Source: Chromobotia macracanthus (Eukaryota > Chordata > Actinopteri > Cypriniformes > Botiidae). From it: a DNA stretch of 64,000 bases. The stretch covers positions 2,501 through 66,500 of the forward strand of contig JAZGTH010000009.1 in assembly GCA_036877525.1 (NCBI GenBank). Direction: 5' to 3'. The translations under genes and the position numbers were made by a program. Under the pieces are notes generated by a model, which was given only the letters and a program-made list of their open reading frames with translations, did no database searches and had not been told where the DNA came from. Of this stretch, positions 25,870 through 36,484 are shown piece after piece (the stretch's first letter is position 1; each line of letters starts with the position of its first letter).

Positions 25870-28670
25870 CTGGGATTGGGCAACAGTGTTTGAATTAATA
25901 GCATTTTGTTGTTGAATGGGTTTGTATGATTGTTTTTCATCAGATGTGTCGACCACAGGGAATACAAAATGTGAACAAATGTGTTTTTAATTTATAACAG
26001 TTTTTACTATATATAAACGGTAGGAAAAACAACACGTTTATGTTATACAAGCAAAAGGTTAATGTTGTTTTACACTATACCTAACCATTGATTATATGAT
26101 GTGAATGAACACAAAGCTTCATATTTGGCACAGAAGCTTTGTTCATGGTAAATAAACTTGAGGTTTTAGGGTTAGGGTTAGTTTTCCTCAGACTTGAGGT
26201 CTTTTCGCACTGAACGTAACACAAAGTGATTTACCACTGTGGTTTCACATCAGAAGTGAAATGACTTACCACCTCCACCCAGGTGGCGTTAATTGACAAT
26301 TCATTCACACAACTCACTATACTTTCCATCTGAACAACCCACCCAGTCATAAGCTTGGCCATCCTGGTCTGGTTTTGATAAACAACAATACAAAAGACAG
26401 AGTCAGAACTCAGAAATAACTTGTATCCATCAGACAGGAAAAATATAAAGTAACAATAAATAAGTAAATAAATAAATGAAAGTAATGGAGCAGCGGTCAA
26501 ATCAGTCAGCAGAACAGCAGGGTTTTTATCCTGACTGACTGCGGGGCTGCAGGCTGTGCACACGTCCATGCCGTTTACGTTCAGGTCCATGTCATCAGGT
26601 CGGGTGGGTCTCGGGTCTAATTTCATCGGTTCTGTCTCAGGTTTTTCTTTTAAAAATTTAATTTATGCACGTCGGGTTCGGGTAAGAAGTGATTCTGGTC
26701 GATTCGAGTCGGGTATGGATTTTAGGACCCGAGAAGACCTCTAGTTTGCACTAGACTTGTAGTGGGTTGTTCTAGCTGTGACAAAGCAACGCGCATGACG
26801 TATATATCTGAAAGGCTTGGGACAGGAAGAAATCTCTTTTAACCTTCGATGAAAACGCCGACGTTTTGTTCAAGCGCACTCACTGAGCTCTGCACTCTCG
26901 CCAATGACGTCATCATTACCATCAGCGAGCAGATAGGACGTAAGACATCCACTGTGCAGATCTTTAGCTTCATAACAGGAGATTTTCCGAGATTGCAGAC
27001 GTCGTTGACCGTTTCAGTGATGGGGAACTTTCTTTGCTCTCTTTCTGCGTACAGTTTGTTGCGAATGAGTGTAACCGTTTGTTTGTCATGCTACTAAGTG
27101 AAGCAATAAAAGGTCTTTATACTAATGCATGGCAGACCAATGAAATATTTGACAAACGAATATTTGGCCTGTTTGTGTAGCATATAAGAATATGGAGTCC
27201 AAAATGTTTTTTAATCATGCTAACAATATCAAGGGCATTAATCAACAGTGATGATGCTTGTTTTAATCTTGCTGCCCTCGTTAAAGACTGATTTAAAATT
27301 CTAATGCTAGTGGTTCTGTGCAAAAGGACAGCATCACCCTTAAAATTTTATTTTATAATCTGTATACGTTACACATTTAAAATTACATTAGCCTAATAAT
27401 ATTATGCAATTTTTATGTAAATGCATTTACATATTTGAGAAGCATTCAACAGTCATAAATACATTTAAATAAATAAATGACATAAATATCATGTCAGATG
27501 CAGCTTCTGCAGTGTAAAGAAAATCATTGGAATCATCCTGGAAATCATTTCTGGCAAATTTTGCCCCTTAATGGAAGAGTTCATTTCTTCTGCATTAAGG
27601 CATTGTCGGATAGCCTATTGTAATGTATTACTTAATAGCAATTAATCTAGTTTATAGAAAATTAGAAAATATTTGACTTTTAAAAATCCCCAAAAAACAA
27701 TTAATCTAAAGGGGTGGGGCCCAAAATTCTCTCTTCCATACCTCCCTTAAAACTGTTAATGGCGACCCTGCTGTTATATTAAGCAATATTATCAAAGTAT
27801 ATGTCTGTAGATATACGTCAGCAGTCTTCCAGTGAGCAAACCAAAGGTGACAATGGCAAGAAACCAAAACTCCAAGGGTGTGTACACAGAGAAAAAATTG
27901 GGAGGGCCAGTTCTATTAAAATATTAATAATATTAACAGAACATTTAATATTAACCCTATCCCTATTAATAACAGAATATTACAAAACAACAGGAAAGAA
28001 AGAAAATGGATTTCTGTATTAGCAGCAGAAGCAGTACAAGTACAGCTCTGTTGTTTTGTAGAAAGAATAAAAGATCTATTGGGTACACTTGTTCTTGAAC
28101 AGAGAAACAAGAGCATATTACCAAATTACAAAATAATAAAGGTATTGTTATGAGCAAAATATTAACTTCAGAAGAGTTCTGGGTGTGCTGTATGCCGTTA
28201 TATGTTTAAGAAATAATCACTGAAATCATCAATCACATTTGCCTGTGTGATTTTTCACTGCAGAGTTTAAGCACACTTTCTATACTGAACGTTTATTTAT
28301 TTTAAGCTGAAGATTTCAATGTCCAAATTTATATTTATTCAAAATTGCAGTGCATGAAATACCGTAAACAAGCATAAGCACTCCTAAATATGTTACATTA
28401 TAATTTATATTATTCTCTATAATAATATTGATAATATATATAAAACATTAGTAGTATAAATATATAGTATAAGTTATACTTGACACGATCCTAACTGGTG
28501 CTTTTACTGCTTTTTATTTTTTTAATTACATTTTTTCGTTTACGGCTTCAAATTTTGTTTTTCAGCGCCACCGTCTGGAAGTTTTAGGTAACAGCAGTAG
28601 CTGTAATCGGACGACCCATTTCATCGCGGGGTGATGGGGCAAAAATTGACACGCAAAAAAAAAAAAAAAA
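25870..28670. other. intergenic DNA between lrit1 and the rgr fragment
   Basis: No gene supported. A short telomere-like GGGTTAGGGTTAG run is near 26168. A region with repeated 'tcgggt' units (26584-26745) is listed separately. A minus-oriented family-A LINE fragment is at about 27815-27920. Confidence 0.4.
26584..26745. repeat. unclassified repeat with scattered 'tcgggt' units
   Basis: Several copies of (t)cgggt(c/t) occur within about 160 bp, a pattern like the subterminal repeats of hAT-type DNA transposons. No transposase or terminal inverted repeats were identified. Confidence 0.25.
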
Positions 28671-28674
28671 AACT

Positions 28675-29257
28675 CGCTTTGTCGCACTGTGATTGATCGC
28701 ACTCAATGTGAGTAGCTCAGAAGCTAGAAAAGCTGCTTTTCAGGGAATGGTCTCAGTTCTGGCCGCCATCAGTTTTCTTGCTGCTGTTGCCTGGGACAGA
28801 TATCATCAATACTGTACTAGTGAGTCCACAATAAAAACAACCCCATTTTTAATTTTCTGCAAATATGAGAAGAGACATTCTAAAATATTACACTCACTTA
28901 TGTGTACTCCACCAGTTGTGCAATGTGTTTCTTTCTAAAGGTTTAATTTTCCTAATTTCAGCTATCTGATTGTTAATGGATTGATGAGTTACGTATTGGT
29001 GAGTGTTTTTGTTTATCAGAGCAGAAGATGTTTTGGAGCACGTCTGTGACCATCAGCTCCATCATCTGGATTTTGGACTTCTGGTTTTGGTTCTGGTCTG
29101 CTCTGCCACTTCCAACGGTTGGCTGGGGAGTGATTGACTTTGAGCCAATGAAAACATGCTGTACACTTGACTACACTAAAGGAGACAGGTGCATTCATCT
29201 CATTAACACGCTAGTAAAAAGAAAAATTGCTTTGTTGCACCGTGATTGATCACGCAC
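28675..29257. repeat. imperfect direct repeats flanking the rgr fragment
   Basis: The left repeat at 28675-28701 (CGCTTTGTCGCACTGTGATT...) and the right repeat at about 29228-29257 (TGCTTTGTTGCACCGTGATT...) are about 28 bp, in the same orientation, just outside the duplicated rgr segment. An A17-18 run lies immediately left of the first. Confidence 0.6.
28734..29208 (+). pseudogene. truncated duplicate of rgr exons 3-4 with intervening intron
   Basis: Almost identical, including intron sequence, to 31937-32428 of the intact rgr gene about 3.2 kb downstream. It holds the 3' part of exon 3 (from GCTTTTCAGGGAATGG), the intron with a 21-bp deletion, and all of exon 4 with a 9-bp in-frame insertion giving WILDFWFWFWSALPLP. 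Exons 1, 2 and 5-7, including the retinal-binding lysine exon, are missing. Intron retention shows a DNA-level rather than retrotransposed copy. It is a non-functional fragment unless used as alternative exons. Confidence 0.8.
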
Positions 29258-29259
29258 AG

Positions 29260-30840
29260 TGTTGTGCTGCTGCGTTGAATTATGGGTAAATGTTTAGTTT
29301 CAACTACACAGGAGGATTCTGCTGTCTTGGTGCTAGTGAGTTTTGGAGAATATTTTGATTTTCGGTCATGATTATGAGAAACGTCACCACTGTAGTTCAT
29401 TCCTGCTACATCGAGAATAGTCTCAGTAACTCGCATTATTGTTCAAGAAAACTGGACAATATAATGTTTTTCAGTTTTCTACATGTAAATACAGACTGAG
29501 GAGACGACGAAAAGACACCGGATAGCAAATCTATTAAAGTCATCACCGATTAACCCACTGCTCATCACTTAAAATAATCACATTGGTGAGTGATGTTAAA
29601 AATGTTGTATTTTGTTTGGTTTGATAATTAAAATTACCTCAGGGTGTATGACTGTCACTTGGCTTTTGAATTAGCTGTTGAATTATAAAACTGTTCACAA
29701 GGTTCTAGGAATTTGATTTTGGTTGTCATAAAAGAGTGTTGTCTGTCTGCTGAATGTGACCTACAATCTCTGATTCCTTTCTGTTGCTATGGAAAAGTTA
29801 ATATTTACAATGATAACAATAAAGCAACAATTACATTTAAACGTTTCAACAAAGAAATGGGTCACCTTTCTGTCAGCTTGTTGAAGACATTTTTATTTGG
29901 CTATTTCTACCGTATGACGGCTGAAGCAGCAGAAGTGCCAACAGCATCTCATGATAAAAAAAAAGAAATTGTTAACCTAATTCTACAAAACTAGTAAAAA
30001 CATCAAATGATCATGCAATGCAGTAAAATAGCATCTCTTCCATGCAAACAATATCATGAAAATGTATCGATTTAATTTCAAGGCAAAACTAAAACAAATG
30101 GTAAGCAGGTATCTATATTACTTTTTAGTATCAGCAACAAAAAATGATCCTCCGGAGATTGCAGCGCCACCCCAACATGCCACGCGGTATGACGTAGATT
30201 CACGTTCTCGACTCAAAAACGTCATCGCGTCGAACATGCGCAGTGTTTCATCACCTTCAGCTTGAAAGTGACTTCAGCATCGCGTATATCGTTAATTCCA
30301 CATCATTCCTTCAAGTACATTGTATTCTCTACAGTCTTTTCCTCTCCAAAGACTGCAGAACAATTAAGAGGGCAGTCATTTTAATCACACGTTTAGTACA
30401 ATGTACGTTTATTATTTCCCAATTGCATTATAATAATCTTAGAACAAAAGTTCAGTTTCCAAAATGCAACCTTTGGTTTTAATTTAGCAGCAGATTTACT
30501 GTACAAACATTCGTATTGAGACTATTGGAAAGACGACAATATTTGTGGCACACACACAAACAGCTAACGCTGAAGGAATTATTGAACTTCGTCCAATGTC
30601 GACAGAGCTACTTTACAAAAAATGATTTACACAGTTATATTGTCTGTTATTTCTCTTTCAATTGTTTTTGAGGCCCGGCCTGTCTCTCACTGCCAGGTGG
30701 TTAACGTGAATAAAAATTGCTGCGCGGTTTAAACGCATGACTGAGGTGAACGAGCGCAACACCGCTGCTTTCACAAACTGCTGTATTAAAACATTCCTGC
30801 GGGGATTGCAAAGCTTTTAAGTCTTCCACGCCCTTTAACT
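29260..30840. other. upstream intergenic region of rgr
   Basis: No exon could be supported. A short CpG-rich stretch with GACGTAG/AACGTCA-like motifs lies at 30150-30245. Confidence 0.35.
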
Positions 30841-30846
30841 AAACCC

Positions 30847-30854
30847 TATATAAA
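30847..30854 (+). promoter_or_regulatory. rgr TATA box
   Basis: CTATATAAAG, about 75 bp upstream of the rgr start codon, leaving a 5' UTR of about 45-50 nt. Confidence 0.6.
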
Positions 30855-30924
30855 GTTATCGCATCCCAATGCAGCAGTCTTATATTTTCAGCGAGGTGGA
30901 AGACTGCTATCAATATTGTTTACG

Positions 30925-33791
30925 ATGGCTTCATACTCATTACCGGAGGGATTCAGTGATTTTGATATGTTTGCGTTTGGCTCCGCGCTGCTGGTCGGAG
31001 GTAAGTGACATTAACTTGTCAACCAATCTGGTGATACAAATCAAAGATATATTCGTTTTAAAATATTTCAACTCGTTACGTAGTTCAAGTCGCTCCATCG
31101 CGGTGATCTACCTGGTTTACGTCACTTGTGTCTGATAGTGAACGCTGGTCTATTGGTTGGTTTTAGCTGATTTATTGGTAAGTGTGGCTGATATGTGGAT
31201 TGGTGAAGCTGCTCAGTTGATGGATGGAGCTGATCTGTTGATCTCTTCTTGCTGGTTATTGGTGTTACATCATATGAATGTTTAGATTCGATAAAATACA
31301 CAGATAACTTCTTTAAAAACAAATGTTAAAAAACTGTAAACTTTGAATTTTGTTTTACATTTATGCATTTGGCAGACGCTTTATCCAAAGCAACTTACAG
31401 TGCATTCAATGTGTACAATTTATTAGTACATGTGCTCCCTTTCCAGTAGTTTGCTTTGCTATGGTAGCGCAATGGCCTTATGGTACCATGTCCAAAAGCC
31501 CTGGTGTTAGTGTGATATTTTTTAGTACCTTTGCTACCTTGTAACACTGTTAAACAGGATTTGAATCTTTTATGTATGTTGTGTTCATTAACTCTGTACA
31601 GTATGAATATCTGATTTTCCTTTCAGGTCTTCTTGGTTTCTTCCTTAATTTTATTTCGGCCATGGCATTCCTTAGAATCCAAGAAATGAGAACACCCAGT
31701 AACTTTTTCATCTTTAATCTGGCTTTGGCCGACATCAGTCTGAACATCAACGGTCTGGTGGCTGCATACGCCAGTTACTTGAGGTGGGAGTAACTGCATT
31801 TTGACAATATTTTTAGTAATGTTTTTTATTTACTTAAAGGACGCCATACAGAATGCATATATTAAAAATAGGTTTGTTTTTTCCTGAATGATTCTGGAAG
31901 ATACTGGCCATTTGGATCAGAGGGATGTCAGATTCATGCTTTTCAGGGAATGGTCTCAGTTCTGGCCGCCATCAGTTTTCTTGCTGCTGTTGCCTGGGAC
32001 AGATATCATCAATACTGTACTAGTGAGTCCACAATAAAAACAACCCCATTTTTAGTTTTCTGCAAATATGAGAAGAGACATTCTAAAATATTACACTCAC
32101 TTATGTGTGGAACTCCACCAGCTGTGCAATGTGTTTCTTTCTAAAAGTTTAATTTTCACCCTTTATATACACAACCTCCTAATTTCAGCTATCTGATTGT
32201 TAATGGATTGATGAGTTACGTACTGGTGAGTGTTTTTGTTTATCAGAGCAGAAGATGTTTTGGAGCACGTCTGTGACCATCAGCTCCATCATCTGGATTT
32301 TGGCTGTGTTCTGGTCTGCTCTGCCACTGCCAGTGGTTGGTTGGGGAGTGTTTGACTTTGAGCCAATGAAAACATGCTGTACACTTGACTACACTAAAGG
32401 AGACAGGTACATTCATGTCATTAACAGAAAGGAATTATCAGCACTTCTGCTAAATGCTGAAATGTAAATGAATTTTGAACTAAATTATAAAACTGATCAT
32501 TTCAGTCATGGATGCTGATTGGTCAATAGACATGTTATACTCACGATATTGCACAGCTAAACATGATTTACAAACAATAAACATCATCTGTTTTCTGTGT
32601 CAATTCAGTTGTTTCTATAGAGTTTTTCCCAACAGACATTGATGCAAAGTGGATTTACAGAAAAAAATGTATCATTGCATAGTCACCTTCAGCAGACCAT
32701 TCTGTTATGGTTTCATGTTCCTGCATAAGAACAGTACTGAATAATAATAATCATTTTGCTTAATATGAAAACAAAGTTATTATTAAAACATTATTTTATT
32801 ATGTGGTAAAATCATCTTATAAATATATAGACACAGCTGACGGGCCTTTAGCTGTAACAACAGTATATTAACAATATAGCACAACATCTCAAACCTTATT
32901 ACTTAAGTTATATGGAGGTTCAGAAGTAATTGAGACAAATATCTTTCAGATGTTTGTCTTTCTGCAGATGTTTTGAAAGGAGTCAGAATATGTGTGCTAA
33001 TGTAAATTCACGTTACAGAATTGAGCAGTTGTTTTCTTCTCTTTTCAGGACGTACATCAGCTACATGCTGACCATCACTGTTCTCTATTTAGCATTTCCT
33101 GTGATCACTTTGCAGTCTTCCTACAATGCTATCTATGCATATTTTAAAAAGATACATCACTTTAAGGTATTGACAACCTAAAACACTGTTCGTTTCGTCT
33201 CTCTGTCTGCTTTTGTAAGCTACTTATTGTTGGGTAGTGCTTGTACACACAACAGTATTTGTAAATTCCTCTTGTTTGGTAAATCTGTTGTTGCATATAA
33301 ATCAAGATCTCTTACACACGTATCTGTTTGTCTGTACATTTGCTGTTAATAGCTCTGTTTGTCTGTTGTCTAGTTTAACACAGGTTTACCTCTGAAGGTG
33401 CTTTTGTTCTGTTGGGGTCCGTATGTACTGATGTGCACATACGCTTGCTTTGAGAATGTTACTATCGTTTCACCCAAACTCAGAATGGTAAGATAACACT
33501 CAATAATCAAACTCTATACTATTGCTATCAGTTTGTATATTAGTATCAGTAATAAATTACCACATTGTATAAATGCTGCTCAGTCATCATTTACCATCAA
33601 TGAAATGAAGTGTACTTCATGTAACAGTCAACTCATGCTGCTAGTAATTGTAAAATTTTTAGGTTCTCCCAGTCCTGGCAAAAACATCTCCTATCTTCCA
33701 TGCCGTGCTGTACGCCTATGGTAATGAATTCTACAGAGGAGGAATTTGGCAGTTGCTTACAGGGCAGAAATCTGCAGACAGAAAGAAATAA
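30925..33791 (+). CDS. rgr: retinal G-protein-coupled receptor (RGR opsin), rgrb-like
   Basis: Seven coding exons: 30925-31000, 31627-31783, 31901-32022, 32247-32406, 33049-33166, 33374-33487 and 33663-33791. They give 291 residues, the same length as human RGR. Seven membrane segments are visible. The chromophore lysine is Lys256 in VLAKTSP (TM7, exon 7), the DRY-position motif is WDRYH after TM3, and the second extracellular loop holds CCTLDYTKGDR. RGR binds all-trans retinal in RPE and Mueller cells and regenerates 11-cis retinal in the light. The text (QKMFWSTSVTISSIIWIL, KKIHHF, RGGIWQLLTGQK) resembles the zebrafish rgrb paralogue more than rgra as I remember them. The exon 3 acceptor (CTGGAAG) has a weak polypyrimidine tract, but it is required for frame and protein. 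Confidence 0.93.
31354..31445 (-). mobile_element. SINE/LINE 3' tail in rgr intron 1
   Basis: The text 'acatttatgcatttggcagacgctttatccaaagc' and then 'acttacagtgcattcaatgtgtacaa' is the reverse complement of the 3' half of the tRNA-SINE at 46121-46283 and shares its tail with the LINE at 55337. Confidence 0.65.
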
Positions 33792-33978
33792 ATTTCACAG
33801 TTTGGTCTGACACCTAAAACCATGTAATGATCAATCTACATAAGTTTACACATTACTGTAATTTACTGTAATTTCAGTGTCTTTTGGAGACATTATTTGT
33901 TTGTAATTTAAGATAATTATTCACTGAAGTTTCTTAAATATTATTTCAGTGCCCTGCAGAGATATTATGAACTTTAAA

Positions 33979-33984
33979 AATAAA
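33979..33984 (+). terminator. rgr polyadenylation signal
   Basis: AATAAA about 190 bp after the rgr stop codon. Confidence 0.5.
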
Positions 33985-33989
33985 CCTCT

Positions 33990-36440
33990 GTAATAGAATT
34001 CATTCAGGACACAATCATTTATGTTTCTGTTGACCTTCAGAATCTGATGTTCATGTACGAATCTAATAAAAAAGTAGATTTTTGTCATCAACACTTGGAA
34101 CCAGTAAATGATCATCTTTAAACAAAAGGACCTTTGGTTGCTAATCCACAAAATAAACCTTGAGGCACAAGATTTTCACAAATTCTTAGGGGCCCAACAG
34201 GGCACATGCTTAGAGTGCATGTTGGAGTATTGTTTAAAAACAAGCATTTCATATTTTTTTACATTTGTTAAAGAGCAGTTTAGTTTTAAGTGACAGTTTA
34301 ATAAAACATTAGATTGAAGGGTTACACAGAAAACACTAGTGTTCTCTTATGTAAGGTCTTTATGAAGTATAAAAGTGACTCAGTGCTGTTAAGCTATTAA
34401 CATGTTGGCATTATAAAATGGTTGCAGAGGGTCATTTTTTTCATGAGTGTTTTTGTTTGTTTAGTGTGCATAAGAAAACAAAACATAAGACCAACTTAAT
34501 GTTTCCTATTTCTCCATACAGGTTAGGAGTGCAAATGAATAATTTGTAGTAATGGGTCATTATCCAGATGTTTTGATTCAAACCAACACTGAGTTTTACT
34601 CATCACAGGTCAGTCAAGTTTGGGATGCACAAAGAATCTTAAATCTGCAGCACTTAAATTTAAGCAGTAGATTCGTAAGCACTGACAAATTCAGGCTTAC
34701 AAATCAGACCCTGATCTAAACTGTCTATGATCATTCTAATCAGATTGGCTCATCAGAAACAGGCTGACAATTACTCATAAAATCTAACAATATACAGAGG
34801 GTTTTACGGGCATTGTGACAGTTGAAACTGTTTTTACGGTTCTGTTCTGTAAACAAAGGCCCAGTTGTTGTGTGATTTATTTTCTTGAGGGTTTGTAATC
34901 GTGAGTAATTCCTATGCACAAGGATCTGCTCTCAGATCAGCAGGTTTCAAATGTGTGTAAGAGGATAAGGACAGTGTTAATACAGCCAGTCAGAATGATC
35001 CTCAGACCCAGTGACCCCACAGTCATTGGTGGTTGTCCAGGCTGAAGGTCTAAAGTCCAGTTTCTGGATGAAACACCAGTACTGCTGAACATCTGAAATT
35101 CAGATGAAACTTTTCATTTGTATTTTAACAGAAGAGTATATTTAACAACTGAGAAAACTAAATGTTTGTGTGTGTTTCAAAGTCTAAAATCCTTCAGCTA
35201 CTGGAACAGCATGCATTTATCTAATTTATTTAAGGCAGAAATCTGAACGTGCCACAAAAATCAAGTTTTCATTTAGAAATGGTTCACACTGTTTAATGAA
35301 GTAGAGAGTTACATTTAGCTGAAGTGTATCACTAGATGATCACTGTTAACATTATCTATGTTAAACGTGCTAGTTTATGGGAATTCCATGCCCAGATAAA
35401 CCCAGTCTCTAAAACATGGCTGGAAATTTACTCCAGTAAACTCATTTATCGAACGGTGACGTTTCGTATCTTGATTATTTCCTGACATCTAGTGGTAACG
35501 GTGGGCAGCGCCGATCGCTGTTGCTGTTTCCACAGAAAGTCTTTATAGGCTGCATATTCAAAAATGAAATAAATTGAGGACAAATAAATTAGGACAAGCT
35601 TTATCGACATTCAATCAGCATAACTGAATCGTAGGTATCACTCACATCACTCACAACAGTGTGCAACACCCAACAGGTTAGATGAGAAGAGAACCGCGTC
35701 TGTACAAACAGAAGATGTCCCTGTCGCGCCACTCCTGAGGGCGAGAACAGTGACGCTGTTCATCGTGTGTTTGAAAATGAAGTTTGAACTCTAACGCTTA
35801 TTTAAATTATAACAATACAATGGCAACTTTGGAAAGGAGGATACGATTTCATGTCTGTACTATTATGTCATGTCTTTAATAGTTTAAGTATGTCTATTAA
35901 AATACTGCTACTACTAATAATAATAATAATAACCGTAAGCTGAACAACGCTAAAACAAAGCTGTTCTCTGTAGAGAACAATCACTGAGCTGAAGGGAGTT
36001 TACAGGTGATCACGGCTCTGATTCGTCAATAAATGTGCGGTTTTATAAGCAGCAGGAGGACTGCAAACTGGCGACGCGTCACCGACCCCTGGAGAAGAAA
36101 CAAGCAGGAGGAACGATATTGACATATTAGTTTATGGCGATGGCAAAGACACTCTTTATGTTGGAAAGGAACACTGACGTAAGGGACCATCAGTGACATA
36201 AATCTCCTACGCGCGGTACGGGAATGTAAATGGGAAAGTTAATTAGACATGGAAATGCAGAATGTAAAGCTGGGGGTTCTACCTGTGAACAGAAGAAGCT
36301 AGAACATCACTTCCCAAACGCGTCGAAACAGCACACAGACTCCACGCAGCACCAAAGCACCTCTGAGCGCCGGAGACCTGGAAAGTTGGTGTGACTGAAA
36401 CCATGAAGCGTCACAGCGTGGTAGAGGAATGAACTGTGTT
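33990..36440. other. intergenic region between rgr and slc18a3
   Basis: No coding exon found. The last kilobase (35450-36440) is richer in CpG and probably holds promoter and 5' UTR of the cholinergic locus. An RE1-like right half-site (GGGCAGCGCC) is at 35503-35512 and a split RE1-like pair at 36347-36371. In mammals the upstream R-type chat exons would lie here, but I cannot define them. Confidence 0.4.
36347..36371 (+). promoter_or_regulatory. possible split RE1/NRSE element near slc18a3
   Basis: A left-half-like CAGCACC (36347-36353) and a right-half-like GAGCGCC (36365-36371) have centres about 17-18 bp apart, within the expanded spacing tolerated by REST. The right half is a poor match (about 6 of 10). 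No canonical 21-bp RE1 was found. Confidence 0.2.
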
Positions 36441-36484
36441 AAAACTAAGACAATCTCTTGAACAAAACAGACATTTTTGAGGTG

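Noticed and set aside
26849..27097. ORF starting MKTPTFCSSALTELC as a gene
   Set aside because: No domain, no splice or promoter support, next to repeat-like sequence.
32189..32246. Possible cassette exon upstream of rgr exon 4 with AG and GTGAGT borders
   Set aside because: The 'donor' lies only 21 nt before the real exon 4 acceptor, too short for an intron, and use as an alternative acceptor gives an immediate stop. It is more likely branch-point and intron sequence.
36458..36484. Upstream extension of slc18a3 to a TTG codon
   Set aside because: Not an ATG. ATG 36485 gives the MES... N-terminus known from the family.
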